Source: an uncultured Maritimibacter sp.
GTDB lineage: Bacteria; Pseudomonadota; Alphaproteobacteria; Rhodobacterales; Rhodobacteraceae
NCBI GenBank assembly: GCA_913063035.1
Contig: CAJXYS010000002.1
Span: 1 to 64,000 of the forward strand
Direction: 5' to 3'
Length of the DNA: 64,000 nt
The position numbers and the translations under genes are program-made. This document shows, piece by piece, positions 42,343-52,927 of this stretch. Below the pieces are notes generated by a model. It had not been told where the DNA came from. It did not search any database and saw only the letters and a list, made by a program, of their open reading frames with translations. Numbering within the stretch: position 1 is the stretch's first letter; every line of letters starts with the position of its first letter.

Positions 42343-43659
42343 TCATTGCGTCGCGCTTAGACCCTCGGGCTGCCCGACCACCACGAAATGCAATTCATCC
42401 GGCTGCAGAAGCCGGGCGGCGACACGCTTCACGTCGTCGAGGGTCACCGCGTTCATCCGGTCGTTGCGGGTCTCGATATAGGTGATCGGGCGCCCCGCGA
42501 ACTGCATGCCCGCCAGGATGCGCGCGATCGCCCCGTTGCCGTCGAACCGCAGCGGGTAGGCACCCGTGATGTATTTCTTCGCGGCCTCCAGTTCGTCGGC
42601 GCTGACGCCGTTCTCAGCCACGTCGGCCCATTGTTCGCGGACGAGCTGCACGGCTTCGGCGATGCTCTCATTGGCCGACGCGACCTGCCCCATCACCAGC
42701 GCTGCGTGTTCCATCGGCGCAAGGAAGCTGTAGACCCCGTAGGTCAAACCGCGTTTCTCGCGCAGTTCGGTCATCAGCCGCGACTGGAATCCGCCGCCGC
42801 CAAGGATCTGGTTCATGATATGAGCGGCGAAAAAGTCCGGGTCGGTTTCGTCCATGCCCGCATGTCCGAAGACGGCGACGGACTGAGGGGTCTCGAAGGG
42901 CACGACCGTCGTGCCGCCCGCAAGCTGCACCGCGACGTCGTCGGGCATCGGCGCGCCTTCCGCCGGCAGGTCGCCGAGCAGCCGGTCGAGCAGCGGGCCA
43001 AGCGCCTCGGCGGTGATGTCGCCGACAACGCCGACATACAACCGGTCGCGGGCGATCGTGGCGGCATGGGCGGCCAGGATGTCGTCGCGCGTCAGCGCCG
43101 TGACGCTTTCGCGCGTGCCGTCCGGCGCATGTCCGTAGGGATGATCGCCGAAGGCCAGCCGGTCAAAGGTGCGGTTGGCGATCGCGCGCGGATCCTTTTC
43201 ATCCGAGGCGATGGTCGAGAGCACCTGTCCCCGCACGCGTTCCAGCGCCTGCGGATCGAAGCGCGGCGCCACCAGCGCCTTGCGCAACAACTCCAGGGAC
43301 TGCTCGCGGCTCTCGGTCAGGAATCGTGCCGACACGCTGACGGAATCCATCCCCGAGTTGAAGCTGAAGCGCGCGGCCAGGTCCTGCCGGGCCTTCAGGA
43401 AGCCCTGCGCGTCGAGATCACCGGCCCCCTCCTCGAGCAGCGCGGTCATCAGGTTGACCGCCCCGCGGCGATCCGGTGCATCGAGGCTGGTGCCGCCCTT
43501 GAAGCGCAGTTCCAGCGCGGTGAAGGGGATGGAATGGTCCTCGACCAGCCAGGCGGTGATCCCCCCGGGCGAGGTCACTTCCTGGATGTCGACGGCCGCG
43601 CGCGCGGGCAGCGATGCGCCGACAACGAGAACGAAGGCCGCGATCCAGCGCATCATCAT
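42343..43659 (-). CDS. M16-family peptidase homologue, catalytically incomplete partner
   Basis: A 438-residue exported protein (signal [15 protein letters not shown] near residue 21) of the insulinase/M16 fold. The zinc motif HxxEH of active M16 peptidases is replaced by [10 protein letters not shown] near residue 65, so it is predicted not to cut peptides. The C-terminal half has the usual [13 protein letters not shown] (substrate-handling RxxRGxxY). The ATG at 43659 overlaps the stop of the next M16 gene (ATGA) and has AGGAGGTGA. Active/inactive M16 pairs are known to form heterodimers. Confidence 0.92.
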   Translation of the reverse strand: MMMRWIAAFVLVVGASLPARAAVDIQEVTSPGGITAWLVEDHSIPFTALELRFKGGTSLDAPDRRGAVNLMTALLEEGAGDLDAQGFLKARQDLAARFSFNSGMDSVSVSARFLTESREQSLELLRKALVAPRFDPQALERVRGQVLSTIASDEKDPRAIANRTFDRLAFGDHPYGHAPDGTRESVTALTRDDILAAHAATIARDRLYVGVVGDITAEALGPLLDRLLGDLPAEGAPMPDDVAVQLAGGTTVVPFETPQSVAVFGHAGMDETDPDFFAAHIMNQILGGGGFQSRLMTELREKRGLTYGVYSFLAPMEHAALVMGQVASANESIAEAVQLVREQWADVAENGVSADELEAAKKYITGAYPLRFDGNGAIARILAGMQFAGRPITYIETRNDRMNAVTLDDVKRVAARLLQPDELHFVVVGQPEGLSATQ

Positions 43660-44993
43660 TGGGTCACCTCCTGGTCGGAGCGCATGATCCACCCCGTCAC
43701 CGAGGCTTGCCGGTCGAAGACATCCTCGGCGGCGGCCAGGATCTCTTCGGCGGTGATGGATTGCAGCACCTCGGGCCAGGACTGGACGTCCTCGACGGTC
43801 AGACCGATGCTGAGCGCCGCGCCGTAGCGGCGGGCCAGCGACTGAAGGTTGTCCTGCTCGTAGATGAGCGCAGCCCGCATCTGCCCCTTCACCCGTTCCA
43901 GCTGCTCGGGGTCCACGCCCTCCGCCAGGAACGCCTGCAGGACCCGGTCGAGCGCCGTCTCGGCCTCTTCAAGCGAGACGCCGTCGGCCGGCACCACATA
44001 CATGCCGAAGCGCGTGGGGTCGTAGCTCGTCGGGTTGTAATAGGCAGAGGTCGCGATGGCGATCTGCGCGTCCAGTTGCAGCTTTTCCCCAAGCACCGAG
44101 GTCAGCCCGCTGCCGCCCAGAAGGTCGGCCAGGATCGAAAGCGCGGCGGCCCGGCGCTGATCGCCGCTGTTCCGTTCGGGCGCGAGGTAGTTGCGCATCA
44201 CATAGGGCTGCGCGACACGCGGGTCGCTGTAGCGCACACGCCGCTCGGCCAGGTGCGGCGGCTCGGCCGGGCGCACGCGCGGCGGCAGGTCGACCGACGG
44301 CGCGATGGGGCCGTAATGGGCCTCGGCAAGTGTCCGAACCTCGGCCGGGTCGACATCGCCGGCCACGACCAGCGTCGCGTTGTTGGGGGCATAATAGGTG
44401 CGGTAGAAATCCAGCGCCTTTTCACGATCGAGTTCGGCGATCTCGGACCGCCAGCCGATCACCGGCCGGCCATAGGGATGGTTGAGATAAAGCGCCGCGC
44501 GCTGCTGCTCGGCGAAAAGCGCGTTGGGCTCGTTCTCCACGCGCTGGTTGCGTTCCTCCAGGATGACGCCGCGTTCGGTATCGGCGTGCTCTTCGGTCAG
44601 CGCCAGGTCGCGCATGCGGTCGGCCTCGAGTTCCATCATCAGGCCCAGGCGATCCGCGGCAACCCGCTGGAAATAGCCGGTGAAATCCGGCGCGGTGAAC
44701 GCGTTGTGAGAGCCGCCATTGGCCTTGACGATCGCGTCGAAATCGCCCGGCGCCAGCTCGTCCGTGCCCTTGAACATCAGGTGCTCGAGGTAATGCGCGA
44801 CGCCCGACAGGCCCGCGGGCTCGTCCGCGGCGCCGACGCGATACCAGACCATGTGGACGACCACCGGGGCGCGATGATCCTCGATCACGACGGCCGTCAT
44901 GCCGTTGTCGAGTTCGAAGGTGGTCACGTTCTCGGCCGCCATGGCCGAGAACGGCAGCAGCGCCAGCAGGACGGCGGCAATCCGGGCAATCAT
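43656..44993 (-). CDS. M16-family zinc peptidase, catalytic partner
   Basis: A 445-residue exported peptidase (signal AVLLALLPFSAMA-AE near residue 20). Zinc motif HYLEHLMFKGT near residue 70 (HxxEH), with the downstream Glu expected in the following helix. It has the Y/F-rich C-domain. Predicted to be a periplasmic peptidase degrading leftover signal peptides or misfolded fragments; a specific target is not known. The stop overlaps the partner's start. Confidence 0.93.
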   Translation of the reverse strand: MIARIAAVLLALLPFSAMAAENVTTFELDNGMTAVVIEDHRAPVVVHMVWYRVGAADEPAGLSGVAHYLEHLMFKGTDELAPGDFDAIVKANGGSHNAFTAPDFTGYFQRVAADRLGLMMELEADRMRDLALTEEHADTERGVILEERNQRVENEPNALFAEQQRAALYLNHPYGRPVIGWRSEIAELDREKALDFYRTYYAPNNATLVVAGDVDPAEVRTLAEAHYGPIAPSVDLPPRVRPAEPPHLAERRVRYSDPRVAQPYVMRNYLAPERNSGDQRRAAALSILADLLGGSGLTSVLGEKLQLDAQIAIATSAYYNPTSYDPTRFGMYVVPADGVSLEEAETALDRVLQAFLAEGVDPEQLERVKGQMRAALIYEQDNLQSLARRYGAALSIGLTVEDVQSWPEVLQSITAEEILAAAEDVFDRQASVTGWIMRSDQEVTQ

Positions 44994-45077
44994 TGGTGGC
45001 GTCTCCCGTTGAAGGCTTCGGGTAGAAGATAATCGCGCAACGGCGCGTTCAACACTGTCTGACGCGGATGTGAGCCG

Positions 45078-45602
45078 TCATTCCGCCGGTTCGGGCGGCG
45101 CGGCGGGCGTGCGCACCCCGGCGCGGCGGAACCGCTCCAGCTCGGCGTAGCGGTCGAGCGACATGCGCCGGTAGGCCTTGTAATAGACATTCACGTTGAA
45201 AAGCCGCTCCAGCAGCCGGCCATTGTTGTCGCGCCGCCATTCGAGATCTTCGCGCGCCAGGACCGTGCGGATATCGGGGGCCACGCCGAAGCGGGTCGCG
45301 TAGCTGACCAGCCCGCGTTCCGAGGCCGGCACGCCGTCGCGGCCGAGAACCGCGGGGCTGCCGCCCAGCGCGGCGACCGCGTCGGCCTCGGGCGTGGCAT
45401 CGGCGCGGTTCGGCCCGCCAGGATTCGGCGCGGGCAGGGCGGCGTAGTCTTCGGGCATCTCCAGCGGCTTGTTGGGCACGATGCCGAACTCGTCAGGAGT
45501 GTCGGAGCTGAGGTTCATCAGAACCGGCGTCCGGTCGCCGCAGGCCGCCAGCGTCACCAGCAACCCGAGCCCAAGAACCAGCCCCTTGCGCACAGCCCTC
45601 AT
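45078..45602 (-). CDS. DUF3035 family lipoprotein
   Basis: A 174-residue protein. A lipobox (LGLLVTLAAC-GD) at about residue 21 predicts lipid attachment. The DUF3035 pattern is visible: DEFGIVPNKPLEMPEDYAALP and ATRFGVAPDIRTVLAREDLEW. It is standard between lspA and the M16 genes in this family. The ATG at 45602 has GGAGGACC; the next upstream ATG (45614) is less favoured. Function unknown. Confidence 0.85.
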   Translation of the reverse strand: MRAVRKGLVLGLGLLVTLAACGDRTPVLMNLSSDTPDEFGIVPNKPLEMPEDYAALPAPNPGGPNRADATPEADAVAALGGSPAVLGRDGVPASERGLVSYATRFGVAPDIRTVLAREDLEWRRDNNGRLLERLFNVNVYYKAYRRMSLDRYAELERFRRAGVRTPAAPPEPAE

Positions 45603-45655
45603 GCGGTCCTCCATCGATCCCTAGGCCGCAGGTTTAACGCAACTTCCACGGCCCG

Positions 45656-46126
45656 TCACCCGTTCTTCTCGGTCACGCCGAAGACCGCAAGCCCTATCGC
45701 GCCGCCGAAGATTCCGACGTCGGCCAGGTTGAAGGCGTAGGGGTTGTCGATCCCGCAGCAGGACATGTTCAGGAAATCGGCAACCGCCCCGTAGAGCACG
45801 CGGTCGAGCGCGTTTCCGACCGCGCCGCCGGCGATGGCCCCGGCCAGGGCGCGGTCCAGCGGCCGCACGAGACGGGCCCGCGCCCACCAGATCAGCCAGC
45901 CCGACACGGCCAGCGCCAGCAGCATGAAGCCCCAGCGCACCAACTCCGCGTCGTCGGCGAAAAGGCCGAAATTGACGCCCCGGTTCCAGCCCATGCGGAA
46001 ATTGAGAAACGGCGGCAGGACGTCGATCGCCAGCCGATGCTTGAGGTCCATCAGGTGCACGATGACCAGCTTCGACCCCTGGTCGAGCGCGAAGACGAGT
46101 GCCGCCATGCCCCAGAACCAGCGCAT
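45656..46126 (-). CDS. lspA: Lipoprotein signal peptidase (signal peptidase II)
   Basis: A 156-residue, four-helix inner-membrane aspartyl peptidase that removes the signal peptide of diacylglyceryl-modified prolipoproteins. Catalytic Asp residues are in [16 protein letters not shown] and [22 protein letters not shown] is the first conserved box. Located 10 nt after purH with GAGGAGACGG as ribosome site. Its products (DUF3035 lipoprotein, fasciclin 2, the 56256 lipoprotein) are nearby. Confidence 0.95.
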   Translation of the reverse strand: MRWFWGMAALVFALDQGSKLVIVHLMDLKHRLAIDVLPPFLNFRMGWNRGVNFGLFADDAELVRWGFMLLALAVSGWLIWWARARLVRPLDRALAGAIAGGAVGNALDRVLYGAVADFLNMSCCGIDNPYAFNLADVGIFGGAIGLAVFGVTEKNG

Positions 46127-46136
46127 CCCCGTCTCC

Positions 46137-47726
46137 TCAGTGCCGGAAATGGCGCATGCCGGTGAAGACCATGGCGAGCCCGGCCTCGTCGGCGGCCGCG
46201 ATCACCTCCTCGTCGCGCATCGACCCGCCCGGCTGGATCACCGCCGTCGCCCCCGCCTCTGCCGCGGTCAGCAGCCCGTCGGCGAAGGGAAAGAAGGCAT
46301 CCGAGGCCACGACGGACCCGACCGTCGGCGGCACTTCCATGTCCAGGGCCTCGGACATGTCGCGGGACTTGCGCGCGGCGATGCGGGTGGAGTCGACCCG
46401 GCTCATCTGGCCGGCGCCGACGCCCACCGTGGCGCCGCCCTTCACGTAGACGATGGCGTTCGACTTCACGTGCTTGGCCACGCGCCACGCGAACAGCATG
46501 TCGGCCATCTCCGTCTCGCTGGGCGCGCGCCGGGTCACGACCTTCAGCGCCGCCGGGTCGAGCCGCCCGGTATCCTTGTCCTGCACGAGCAGGCCGCCCG
46601 CGACCTGCCGGAAGGCGGTCATCGGCGCCCCCGGATCGGGCAGGCCGCCCGTGGTCAGCAGGCGCAGGTTCTTCTTGGCGGCGAAGACCTCGCGCGCGGC
46701 GGCGGCGGCCTCCGGCGCGATCACCACCTCGGTGAAGATGCGCGCGATCTCCTCGGCGGTCTCGCGGTCGAGCGGCGCGTTCAGGGCCACGATGCCGCCG
46801 AAGGCCGAGGTCCGGTCGCAGTCATAGGCGCGGCGGTAGGCGTCGACCAGCGTCTCACCCCGGGCGACGCCGCAGGGGTTGGCGTGCTTGATGATCGCGC
46901 AGGCCGGCCCCTCCGCCGGGTCGAACTCGGCCACCAGCTCGAAGGCGGCGTCGGTGTCGTTGATGTTGTTGTAGCTGAGGGCCTTGCCCTGCAGCTGCGT
47001 CGCGGTCGCCACGCCGGGGCGCGCGCTGCCGTCGGTGTAGAAGGCCGCCGCCTGGTGCGGGTTCTCGCCATAGCGCAAGGCCTGCGCGAGCGTGCCGGCA
47101 AAGGCGCGGCGGCGCGGCGCCGTCTCGCCCAGCGCGCCGGCCATCCAGTTCGACACGGCCGCGTCATAGGCCGCGGTGCGGGCATAGGCGGTCTGTGCCA
47201 GCCGCTGCCGGAAGGCGTATCCCGTCGCCCCGTCATTGGCGCCCATCTCCTCGAGCAGGGCGTCGTAATCCTCGACATCCACGACGACGTTGACGAAGGC
47301 GTGGTTCTTGGCCGCGGCCCGGATCATGGCCGGGCCGCCGATGTCGATGTTCTCGACACAGGTCTCGTAATCCGCGCCCTGCGCGACCGTCTGCTCGAAC
47401 GGGTAGAGATTGACCACCAGCAGGTCGATCGCCCCGATGCCGTGGGTCTCCATCGCGGCGAGGTGGGCATCGTCGTCGCGCAACGCCAGGAGCCCGCCAT
47501 GGACCATCGGGTGCAGCGTCTTGACCCGGCCATCCATCATCTCGGGAAAGCCGGTGATCTCGGCGACGTCCTTGACCGCGAGCCCCGCCTCGCGGATCGC
47601 GCGGGCCGTGCCCCCGGTCGAGACCAGCTCCACCCCGCGCTCGGCGAGTGCACGGGCCAGGTCGGTCAGCCCGGTCTTGTCGGAAACGGATAGCAGCGCG
47701 CGGCGGACGGGCACGAGATCGGTCAT
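46137..47726 (-). CDS. purH: Bifunctional AICAR transformylase/IMP cyclohydrolase
   Basis: A 529-residue enzyme for the last two purine steps. N-terminal MGS-like IMP cyclohydrolase ([26 protein letters not shown]-type [25 protein letters not shown]) and C-terminal AICAR transformylase ([54 protein letters not shown]). The ATG at 47726 has GGAGAGAC; upstream extension belongs to another frame. Confidence 0.97.
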   Translation of the reverse strand: MTDLVPVRRALLSVSDKTGLTDLARALAERGVELVSTGGTARAIREAGLAVKDVAEITGFPEMMDGRVKTLHPMVHGGLLALRDDDAHLAAMETHGIGAIDLLVVNLYPFEQTVAQGADYETCVENIDIGGPAMIRAAAKNHAFVNVVVDVEDYDALLEEMGANDGATGYAFRQRLAQTAYARTAAYDAAVSNWMAGALGETAPRRRAFAGTLAQALRYGENPHQAAAFYTDGSARPGVATATQLQGKALSYNNINDTDAAFELVAEFDPAEGPACAIIKHANPCGVARGETLVDAYRRAYDCDRTSAFGGIVALNAPLDRETAEEIARIFTEVVIAPEAAAAAREVFAAKKNLRLLTTGGLPDPGAPMTAFRQVAGGLLVQDKDTGRLDPAALKVVTRRAPSETEMADMLFAWRVAKHVKSNAIVYVKGGATVGVGAGQMSRVDSTRIAARKSRDMSEALDMEVPPTVGSVVASDAFFPFADGLLTAAEAGATAVIQPGGSMRDEEVIAAADEAGLAMVFTGMRHFRH

Positions 47727-47757
47727 GTCTCTCCTCGGGGTCGGTTCGGGTCTCGGT

Positions 47758-49527
47758 TCAGTGGACCGGTTCCTCGTCCTCCGCAAGGTCTCGCAACCCC
47801 GTCGGGGTCTCTTGCGCCTTGGCCAGGGACCAGTCCACTTGCGTCGCATAGTCCATCACGACGGAAGAGAGAACGATCTGTTTTGTCGCGCGGGGCTTCA
47901 GCCGCCCCTTCTCGAGATAGACGCTGGTCTCGAGCGATAGGGTCGCCTTGCCGTCATGGCGGAACACCCAGACCTCGCCCGACTTCAGCGTCAGCGAGAC
48001 CGCCGCGCCGCCCATGTCGAGCGTGGCGTCCACCTCGGGATGCAGGTGAAAGCGGACATCGAAGGGCACGCCGCGCAAGGCGGTGCGGTCGAGAAGATGC
48101 TCGAAGCGGATGCGCTCGCCCTCGCCGAAGGCGCCGAGCGTGTCGGACCCGGCAAGGTGACGGCCATCGCGCCCCAACTCCAGCCACCGCCGATGGGTCA
48201 GGCCGTGGCTCTGCACGTAGCCGTCATGGCTCGCGATAAGCTCGAACGCCTCGGGCCCGCTCATCTGCTGCGTCTCGACGCGGCGCGGCCGGTCGACCAG
48301 AAGTTCGCGGTAGCGGTTGCCCGTCCAGCCCGTCGGTCCGAGCCGCGACGAGGAGTAGCCGTCGACCACGACCGTCGAATGCGAGGGCGTCGCCCGCCCC
48401 GCACGCCGCCAGGCTTCGCCGAAACTGCCGCCTGCCCCGCAGTTGACGATGAGCGGCCGGCGCCCCGAGGTCACCTCGAAGGCCAGCGTGGAGGCGTGAC
48501 CGTCATGGGAGGCTTCCGTCACCGGGGGCGGCGCGGCATCCATGATCAGGCTCGTCCGGCCGGCCGAGAGCCGCACGAAGCCCATCGCCGGGCCGCTGCG
48601 CGGACGGGGCCGCACCCGGGCCTCGGCCAGCGCATGGTCCAGCCGCCCGGGCGCGCCGCGCCCACCGCCATGGAACCGGGCCAGCCCGCCATCGCTGTGG
48701 CGCAGGGCGCGCAGCGTCGGCGCGATGCGGGAGATTGCCTCGAGATGGGCGGGATCGGCCGGCCGGTCCGCGGCGTCGAGCACGGCCGCGGCCCAGCTGA
48801 GCAGTGTGAAAACCTCCAGCAGTTCCTCCGGGTTGCGGGTCGGCAGGCCGCCCTCGGAATCGATCGACCGCCGGCACTCGGCGCCCAGCGCCCGGACGCC
48901 GGGCTTGACCAGGCGCTCCATGCCCTCCAGCGCGAGCCCGGCGGAAACCAGCCCGGCCGCGGCCTCGAAACGGGGCAGGCCCGGGCGCGAACTCTTCCAG
49001 CGGCGGTTGAGAAAACGCGCCTGGCGCGCAAGCGCCCGGAAATAGGCCTCGCGCGCACCGGCGTCCTGCCCCGCCATCAGGAACAGCGCGTGGTTGATCC
49101 AGCGGATCAGCCGGCGCCCGGCCAGTTCGGGCGTCCAGCCCGGCCCGCGCCCGGTGCCGTAACGCGCGATCCAGTCGGCAAGCCAGGACTGCGCCAGTCG
49201 GCGCGCCCGGCTGTCGCCCACCGCGGCCAGGTCGTCGAGCCACGCAAAGCTGTGAACCGCCTCGCGGAAAGGTTGGTCGGGCGGCTCGATCTGCCAGATC
49301 GACGCGCCAGGCGCCTCGAAGAGATGGCCCTCGAACATCAGGTTGCCGGCCAGCAGCTGCCGCCCCCGATGCGGGCTGCCGATGCTGCGGGGCTCGGGTT
49401 GCGAGACGAAGGCCGTTGCGCCGCGCGACAGGCCGGAGAGCCGCGCATGAAGCCGGGTCATGCCCTGTGACCATCTCTGCGCCAGCCCCACCGACGGGGC
49501 CGCGGCTGCCTGTTGGGTCGCCGCCAT
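47758..49527 (-). CDS. Heparinase II/III family protein
   Basis: A 589-residue protein of the heparinase II/III-like lyase family: an N-terminal alpha/alpha barrel (about 90-320; [38 protein letters not shown]) and a C-terminal beta-sandwich (about 380-570; [33 protein letters not shown] with the catalytic-region [17 protein letters not shown]). Such proteins cleave acidic polysaccharides by beta-elimination; the substrate here is unknown. There is no signal peptide, only a low-complexity N-terminus. The ATG at 49527 is weakly supported; residue 22 (ATG, TRLHARL) is an alternative. It sits between rsmB-type and purH genes. Confidence 0.85.
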   Translation of the reverse strand: MAATQQAAAAPSVGLAQRWSQGMTRLHARLSGLSRGATAFVSQPEPRSIGSPHRGRQLLAGNLMFEGHLFEAPGASIWQIEPPDQPFREAVHSFAWLDDLAAVGDSRARRLAQSWLADWIARYGTGRGPGWTPELAGRRLIRWINHALFLMAGQDAGAREAYFRALARQARFLNRRWKSSRPGLPRFEAAAGLVSAGLALEGMERLVKPGVRALGAECRRSIDSEGGLPTRNPEELLEVFTLLSWAAAVLDAADRPADPAHLEAISRIAPTLRALRHSDGGLARFHGGGRGAPGRLDHALAEARVRPRPRSGPAMGFVRLSAGRTSLIMDAAPPPVTEASHDGHASTLAFEVTSGRRPLIVNCGAGGSFGEAWRRAGRATPSHSTVVVDGYSSSRLGPTGWTGNRYRELLVDRPRRVETQQMSGPEAFELIASHDGYVQSHGLTHRRWLELGRDGRHLAGSDTLGAFGEGERIRFEHLLDRTALRGVPFDVRFHLHPEVDATLDMGGAAVSLTLKSGEVWVFRHDGKATLSLETSVYLEKGRLKPRATKQIVLSSVVMDYATQVDWSLAKAQETPTGLRDLAEDEEPVH

Positions 49528-49624
49528 GGATCGCCTTGCCTGCCCTGTTGTGTTCTTGGGGCGCAGGATAGCCCGGCGCGCCCACCCTGTCACCGGTCCG
49601 GCGTCGCGGCACCGTCGGGGCGTG

Positions 49625-50920
49625 TCAGCCCTGCACCAGGCAGGCGATGTAGAACCCGTCCATGCCGCCCTGCTCGGCCCAGAAATCCGGGCGCAGGCGC
49701 AGCGCGCCGCCGGGCGCGGCGGCCTCCGCCGGCAAGCCCAGCGCGGACGGGTCGAGCGGCCGCTGTTCCAGCGCCGGATGACGCGCCAGCGCGGCCGCGA
49801 CCTGGTCCTCGCCCTCGGCGGGCAGGAGCGAACAGGTGCAATAGACGAGCCGCCCGCCCGGCGCGAGCCAGCCGGCGGCCCGGTCCAGCAGCCGTGCCTG
49901 CAGGTCGGTCAGCGCCGCGATATCGCGCGGTTTCCGGACATGGGGCAGATCGGGATGCCGGCGGATGGTGCCCGTCGCGGTACAGGGCGCATCCAGCAGG
50001 ATCGCATCCGGCGCGCCCGCCGGCGCCCAGTCCAGCGCGTCGGCCACGACCGTTTCCGCGGCAAGCCCCGTCCGCGCAAGGTTTTCCGCAACCCTTTCCA
50101 TGCGCGGCCCCGAGATGTCGAGCGCCGTCACCCGCGCGCCGGCCGCGGCCAGCTGCATCGTCTTGCCGCCCGGTGCCGCGCAGAGATCGAGGACGGACTG
50201 CCCTGCCACCGCGCCGAGACACCGTGCCGGGATCGCCGCGGCGGCATCCTGGATCCACCAGCTGCCCTCGGCGTAGCCGGGCCATTCGGACACCTGCCCG
50301 CCAGCCGCGCGGCGCAGGCTGCCCGTGGCCAACAGCGCGGCCCCGAGCGCCTTGGCCAGCGCGTCGGTCTCAGCGGCCGGTTTCAGGGTCAGGTCAAGCG
50401 GCGCGCCGGCCTCGTGCGCGGCCTCGATGGACAGGACGGCAGGCTTGCCCCAGGCGGCCACGAGGGGTTTGCGCAGCCAGCCCGGCAACCGCTCGGGGCC
50501 CGCCTCCGCCCAAGGTCCGGCACCGGTCTCCACCGCCCGGCGCAGCACGGCGTTCGCCAGCTTGGCGAGCCGGCCGGTCTTGCGGTCCGCCCGCATCAGC
50601 CGCACGCCGGTATCGACGGCGGCATGGACCGGCACGTGATCGTGGAAGTGCTCGACCACCGCCAGGCGCAGGACGTTGCGCGCCTTGAGCGGCGGGGGCT
50701 TGGCCAGGTGCGGCGACAGCACCGCGTCGGCCCGCCCGAGGTTGCGCAGGACGGTCAGCGCCAGCCGCTGCGCGCGGGCACGATCGGCGGGCACGAGCGC
50801 GTCGAGGCCCGGCATGGCGTCGCTCAGCATCCGGCCCTCGGCGAGGACGGCCTGTAACAGCCTCAGCGCGGCGCGGCGGGGGGCAAGCCCGGTGGATGGT
50901 TTGCGATCCTTGTCGGTCAT
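49625..50920 (-). CDS. rsmB: RsmB-family 16S rRNA m5C methyltransferase
   Basis: A 431-residue SAM-dependent methyltransferase for 16S rRNA cytosine C5. An N-terminal NusB-like domain (LRLLQAVLAEG, NAVLRRA) precedes the Rossmann domain with the SAM motif LDLCAAPGGKTMQLA, ALDISGPRMERV, LLDAPCTATGT (acceptor Cys, PC) and VYCTCSLLPAEGEDQV (catalytic TC). The Nol1/Nop2/Sun order is complete. The ATG at 50920 is opposite the DUF1674 gene with 49 bp between starts. Confidence 0.92.
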   Translation of the reverse strand: MTDKDRKPSTGLAPRRAALRLLQAVLAEGRMLSDAMPGLDALVPADRARAQRLALTVLRNLGRADAVLSPHLAKPPPLKARNVLRLAVVEHFHDHVPVHAAVDTGVRLMRADRKTGRLAKLANAVLRRAVETGAGPWAEAGPERLPGWLRKPLVAAWGKPAVLSIEAAHEAGAPLDLTLKPAAETDALAKALGAALLATGSLRRAAGGQVSEWPGYAEGSWWIQDAAAAIPARCLGAVAGQSVLDLCAAPGGKTMQLAAAGARVTALDISGPRMERVAENLARTGLAAETVVADALDWAPAGAPDAILLDAPCTATGTIRRHPDLPHVRKPRDIAALTDLQARLLDRAAGWLAPGGRLVYCTCSLLPAEGEDQVAAALARHPALEQRPLDPSALGLPAEAAAPGGALRLRPDFWAEQGGMDGFYIACLVQG

Positions 50921-50969
50921 CGGCGAAGCCGTATATCAAGGGGGGAACCCGCACAAGAAAGCGCGTGAC

Positions 50970-51158
50970 ATGACCGAAGAGACAGAAACGACAAGGCCCG
51001 ACCTGCCACCCGCGGCGCACCGCGCGCTCGAAGAAGCCGCCGCGCGCAAGAAAGCTGCCCAGGAGGCGGCGCTGCCGCCCGAGCTGGGCGGGCGCGACGG
51101 ACCCGAGCCAACCCGTTACGGGGATTGGGAAAAGAAGGGCATCGCCATCGATTTCTGA
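50970..51158 (+). CDS. DUF1674 protein, succinate dehydrogenase assembly factor 4-like
   Basis: A 62-residue protein with the conserved C-terminus EPTRYGDWEKKGIAIDF, the hallmark of the DUF1674/SDHAF4 family, which in eukaryotes binds flavinylated SdhA to limit oxidant formation. The N-terminal part is charged and alanine-rich. The ATG at 50970 lies inside a longer frame that has no support upstream; rsmB is divergent 49 bp away. Role in bacteria is inferred from the family. Confidence 0.85.
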   Translation: MTEETETTRPDLPPAAHRALEEAAARKKAAQEAALPPELGGRDGPEPTRYGDWEKKGIAIDF

Positions 51159-51171
51159 GACCGCGCAGGGC

Positions 51172-51528
51172 TCAGCGCAGATTCAGGTTGGCCATGTCGC
51201 CCTGGCCACGCTCGCCGATGAAACGGATGCGCTGCCCGTCGGTCTGCACGATCTGGCAGTCGTTCTCGAAACTGCGGTCGCCCGCCTGCATCTCGCGGCA
51301 GAAGTAATTCCCCTGCCAGGCCCAGCGGCCGGTCACGTCGCGGCCGAAGGCCGAGCCGTCGATCCCGCCCTCGGGTGTCACGCGAAGATTGACGAAGAGC
51401 GCCGAAAGCGTGCGCCCCTCGACGATCGACAGGAATTCGGACTTGCTGGTGACGCGCTGCAGCTCGGCTGCTGCAACGGTGGGCAGGGCGGCGGCGAGGG
51501 CCGCGGCAGAGAGCGTCGGTCGGATCAT
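51172..51528 (-). CDS. Exported protein of unknown function next to dapB
   Basis: A 118-residue protein with a Sec signal (AAALAAALPTVAAA-EL near residue 21) and a mature part of about 97 residues with two Cys (NYFCREM, NDCQIVQTDG), perhaps a disulfide. Similar proteins are often mislabelled dihydrodipicolinate reductase because of this neighbourhood; nothing in the sequence resembles DapB. The ATG at 51528 has GGCAGGAGG. Function not known. Confidence 0.75.
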   Translation of the reverse strand: MIRPTLSAAALAAALPTVAAAELQRVTSKSEFLSIVEGRTLSALFVNLRVTPEGGIDGSAFGRDVTGRWAWQGNYFCREMQAGDRSFENDCQIVQTDGQRIRFIGERGQGDMANLNLR

Positions 51529-51573
51529 GTCAGCGTCCTCCTGCCCCCTATACGACGCAGAGGGCGAAGCGGA

Positions 51574-52383
51574 TCACAAACCGAGCACGTCGAGCATGTC
51601 GTATTCCCCGGGCTTCCGGTCCTGCCCCCAGAGCGCCGCCTTGACCGCGCCCCGGGCGAAAAGCCTGCGGTCGCTGGCGACGTGACGCAGGACGATGCGC
51701 TCGCCTTCGCCCGCGAAGATCACGTCATGCTCCCCGACGATGTCCCCGCCCCGTATCGCATGGAAGCCGATGGCACCGCGCGCGCGTTCGCCGGTCATGC
51801 CGTCGCGGGCGCGGTCGGCCACGTCGTCCAGCCGAACGCCACGACCCTCAGCCGCGGCCTCGCCCAGCATCAGCGCGGTGCCCGAGGGCGCGTCGACCTT
51901 GTGGCGGTGGTGGGACTCGACCACCTCGATGTCGAAATCGGCATCGAGCGCCGCGGCGACCTGCCGGGTGACCTGGACCAGAAGATTGACGCCCAGGCTC
52001 ATATTGCCGGCGCGCACGATCACGGCGTGGCGGGCGGCGGCGGCGATTTTCGCCAGGTCGTCCTCTGACAGCCCGGTGGTCCCGATCACGTGGGTGCAGC
52101 GCGCCTGCGCGGCCAGCGCGGCATGTTCCACCGTGGCCGCCGGCGCCGTGAAGTCGATCACCGCGTGGGCATGCGCGATCACCTCGAGCGGGTCGTCACT
52201 GACCGTGACTCCCATGGCGGCGGCGCCGAGACAGTCCCCGAGATCCCGCCCGATCCAGTCATGGCCCGTGCGTTCGGTCACGCCGGCCAGGTGGGCGGCG
52301 GGGTTTTCCCGAACCGTGTCGATCAGCATCCGCCCCATGCGGCCGGAGGCGCCCATGACGGCTATCCCGGTGGTCTCGCGCAT
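51574..52383 (-). CDS. dapB: 4-hydroxy-tetrahydrodipicolinate reductase
   Basis: A 269-residue enzyme of the DAP/lysine pathway that reduces the DapA product with NAD(P)H. Rossmann motif [13 protein letters not shown] near residue 12, catalytic [16 protein letters not shown], then the C-terminal fold ending [11 protein letters not shown]. The ATG at 52383 has GAGGAGAAGGCG; the frame's upstream part is another gene's shadow. It shares its upstream region with the divergent rbfA gene. Confidence 0.97.
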   Translation of the reverse strand: MRETTGIAVMGASGRMGRMLIDTVRENPAAHLAGVTERTGHDWIGRDLGDCLGAAAMGVTVSDDPLEVIAHAHAVIDFTAPAATVEHAALAAQARCTHVIGTTGLSEDDLAKIAAAARHAVIVRAGNMSLGVNLLVQVTRQVAAALDADFDIEVVESHHRHKVDAPSGTALMLGEAAAEGRGVRLDDVADRARDGMTGERARGAIGFHAIRGGDIVGEHDVIFAGEGERIVLRHVASDRRLFARGAVKAALWGQDRKPGEYDMLDVLGL

Positions 52384-52494
52384 CGCCTTCTCCTCTCGCG
52401 TCTGGCACGGGTGTATCCGCTTGCGCGCAGCTTGGCAAAGCCCCGGTTGCAGCAGCGGGCGGCTTCGCTTATGTGGGCGCGACGAGGTGACCCC

Positions 52495-52908
52495 ATGAGC
52501 AAGAAATCCTTCAACAGCGGTGCCGGCCCGTCGCAACGCCAGCTGCGCGTCGGCGAACTGATCCGGCGCACGCTCTCGGACGTGCTGAACCAGGGCGACG
52601 TGCACGACCCGGACCTGAACCGGATGTCGATCACCGTCGGCGAGGTGCGCACTTCGCCCGATCTGCGCGTCGCGACGGTCTTCGTGCTGCCGCTGGGCGG
52701 CGAGGGCCGCGACGCCGCGATCGAGGCGCTGAACCGCAATCGCGGCGAACTCCGGCGTCAGCTGAACCGGTCGCTCACGCTGAAGCATTCGCCGGAGCTG
52801 CGCTTCGCCATCGACGAGACCTTCGACCGGATGGACGAGACCCGTCGCCTGCTGGAAAGCGACGAGGTGCAGCGCGACCTCGAAGACGGCGACGACGGCG
52901 CGGTCTGA
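52495..52908 (+). CDS. rbfA: Ribosome-binding factor A
   Basis: A 137-residue KH-fold 30S maturation factor: [20 protein letters not shown] at the N-terminus, then [19 protein letters not shown] and the arginine-rich [19 protein letters not shown]. An acidic tail follows. The start ATG at 52495 has GACGAGGTGACCCC; the frame extends upstream without meaning. It precedes truB by 19 nt. Confidence 0.96.
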   Translation: MSKKSFNSGAGPSQRQLRVGELIRRTLSDVLNQGDVHDPDLNRMSITVGEVRTSPDLRVATVFVLPLGGEGRDAAIEALNRNRGELRRQLNRSLTLKHSPELRFAIDETFDRMDETRRLLESDEVQRDLEDGDDGAV

Positions 52909-52927
52909 CAGGACAACGGGGACGGGC

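Noticed and set aside
51172-51528. Possible second dihydrodipicolinate reductase
   Set aside because: The protein has a signal peptide and none of the Rossmann or SHHRxKxD motifs; only proximity to dapB suggests the name.
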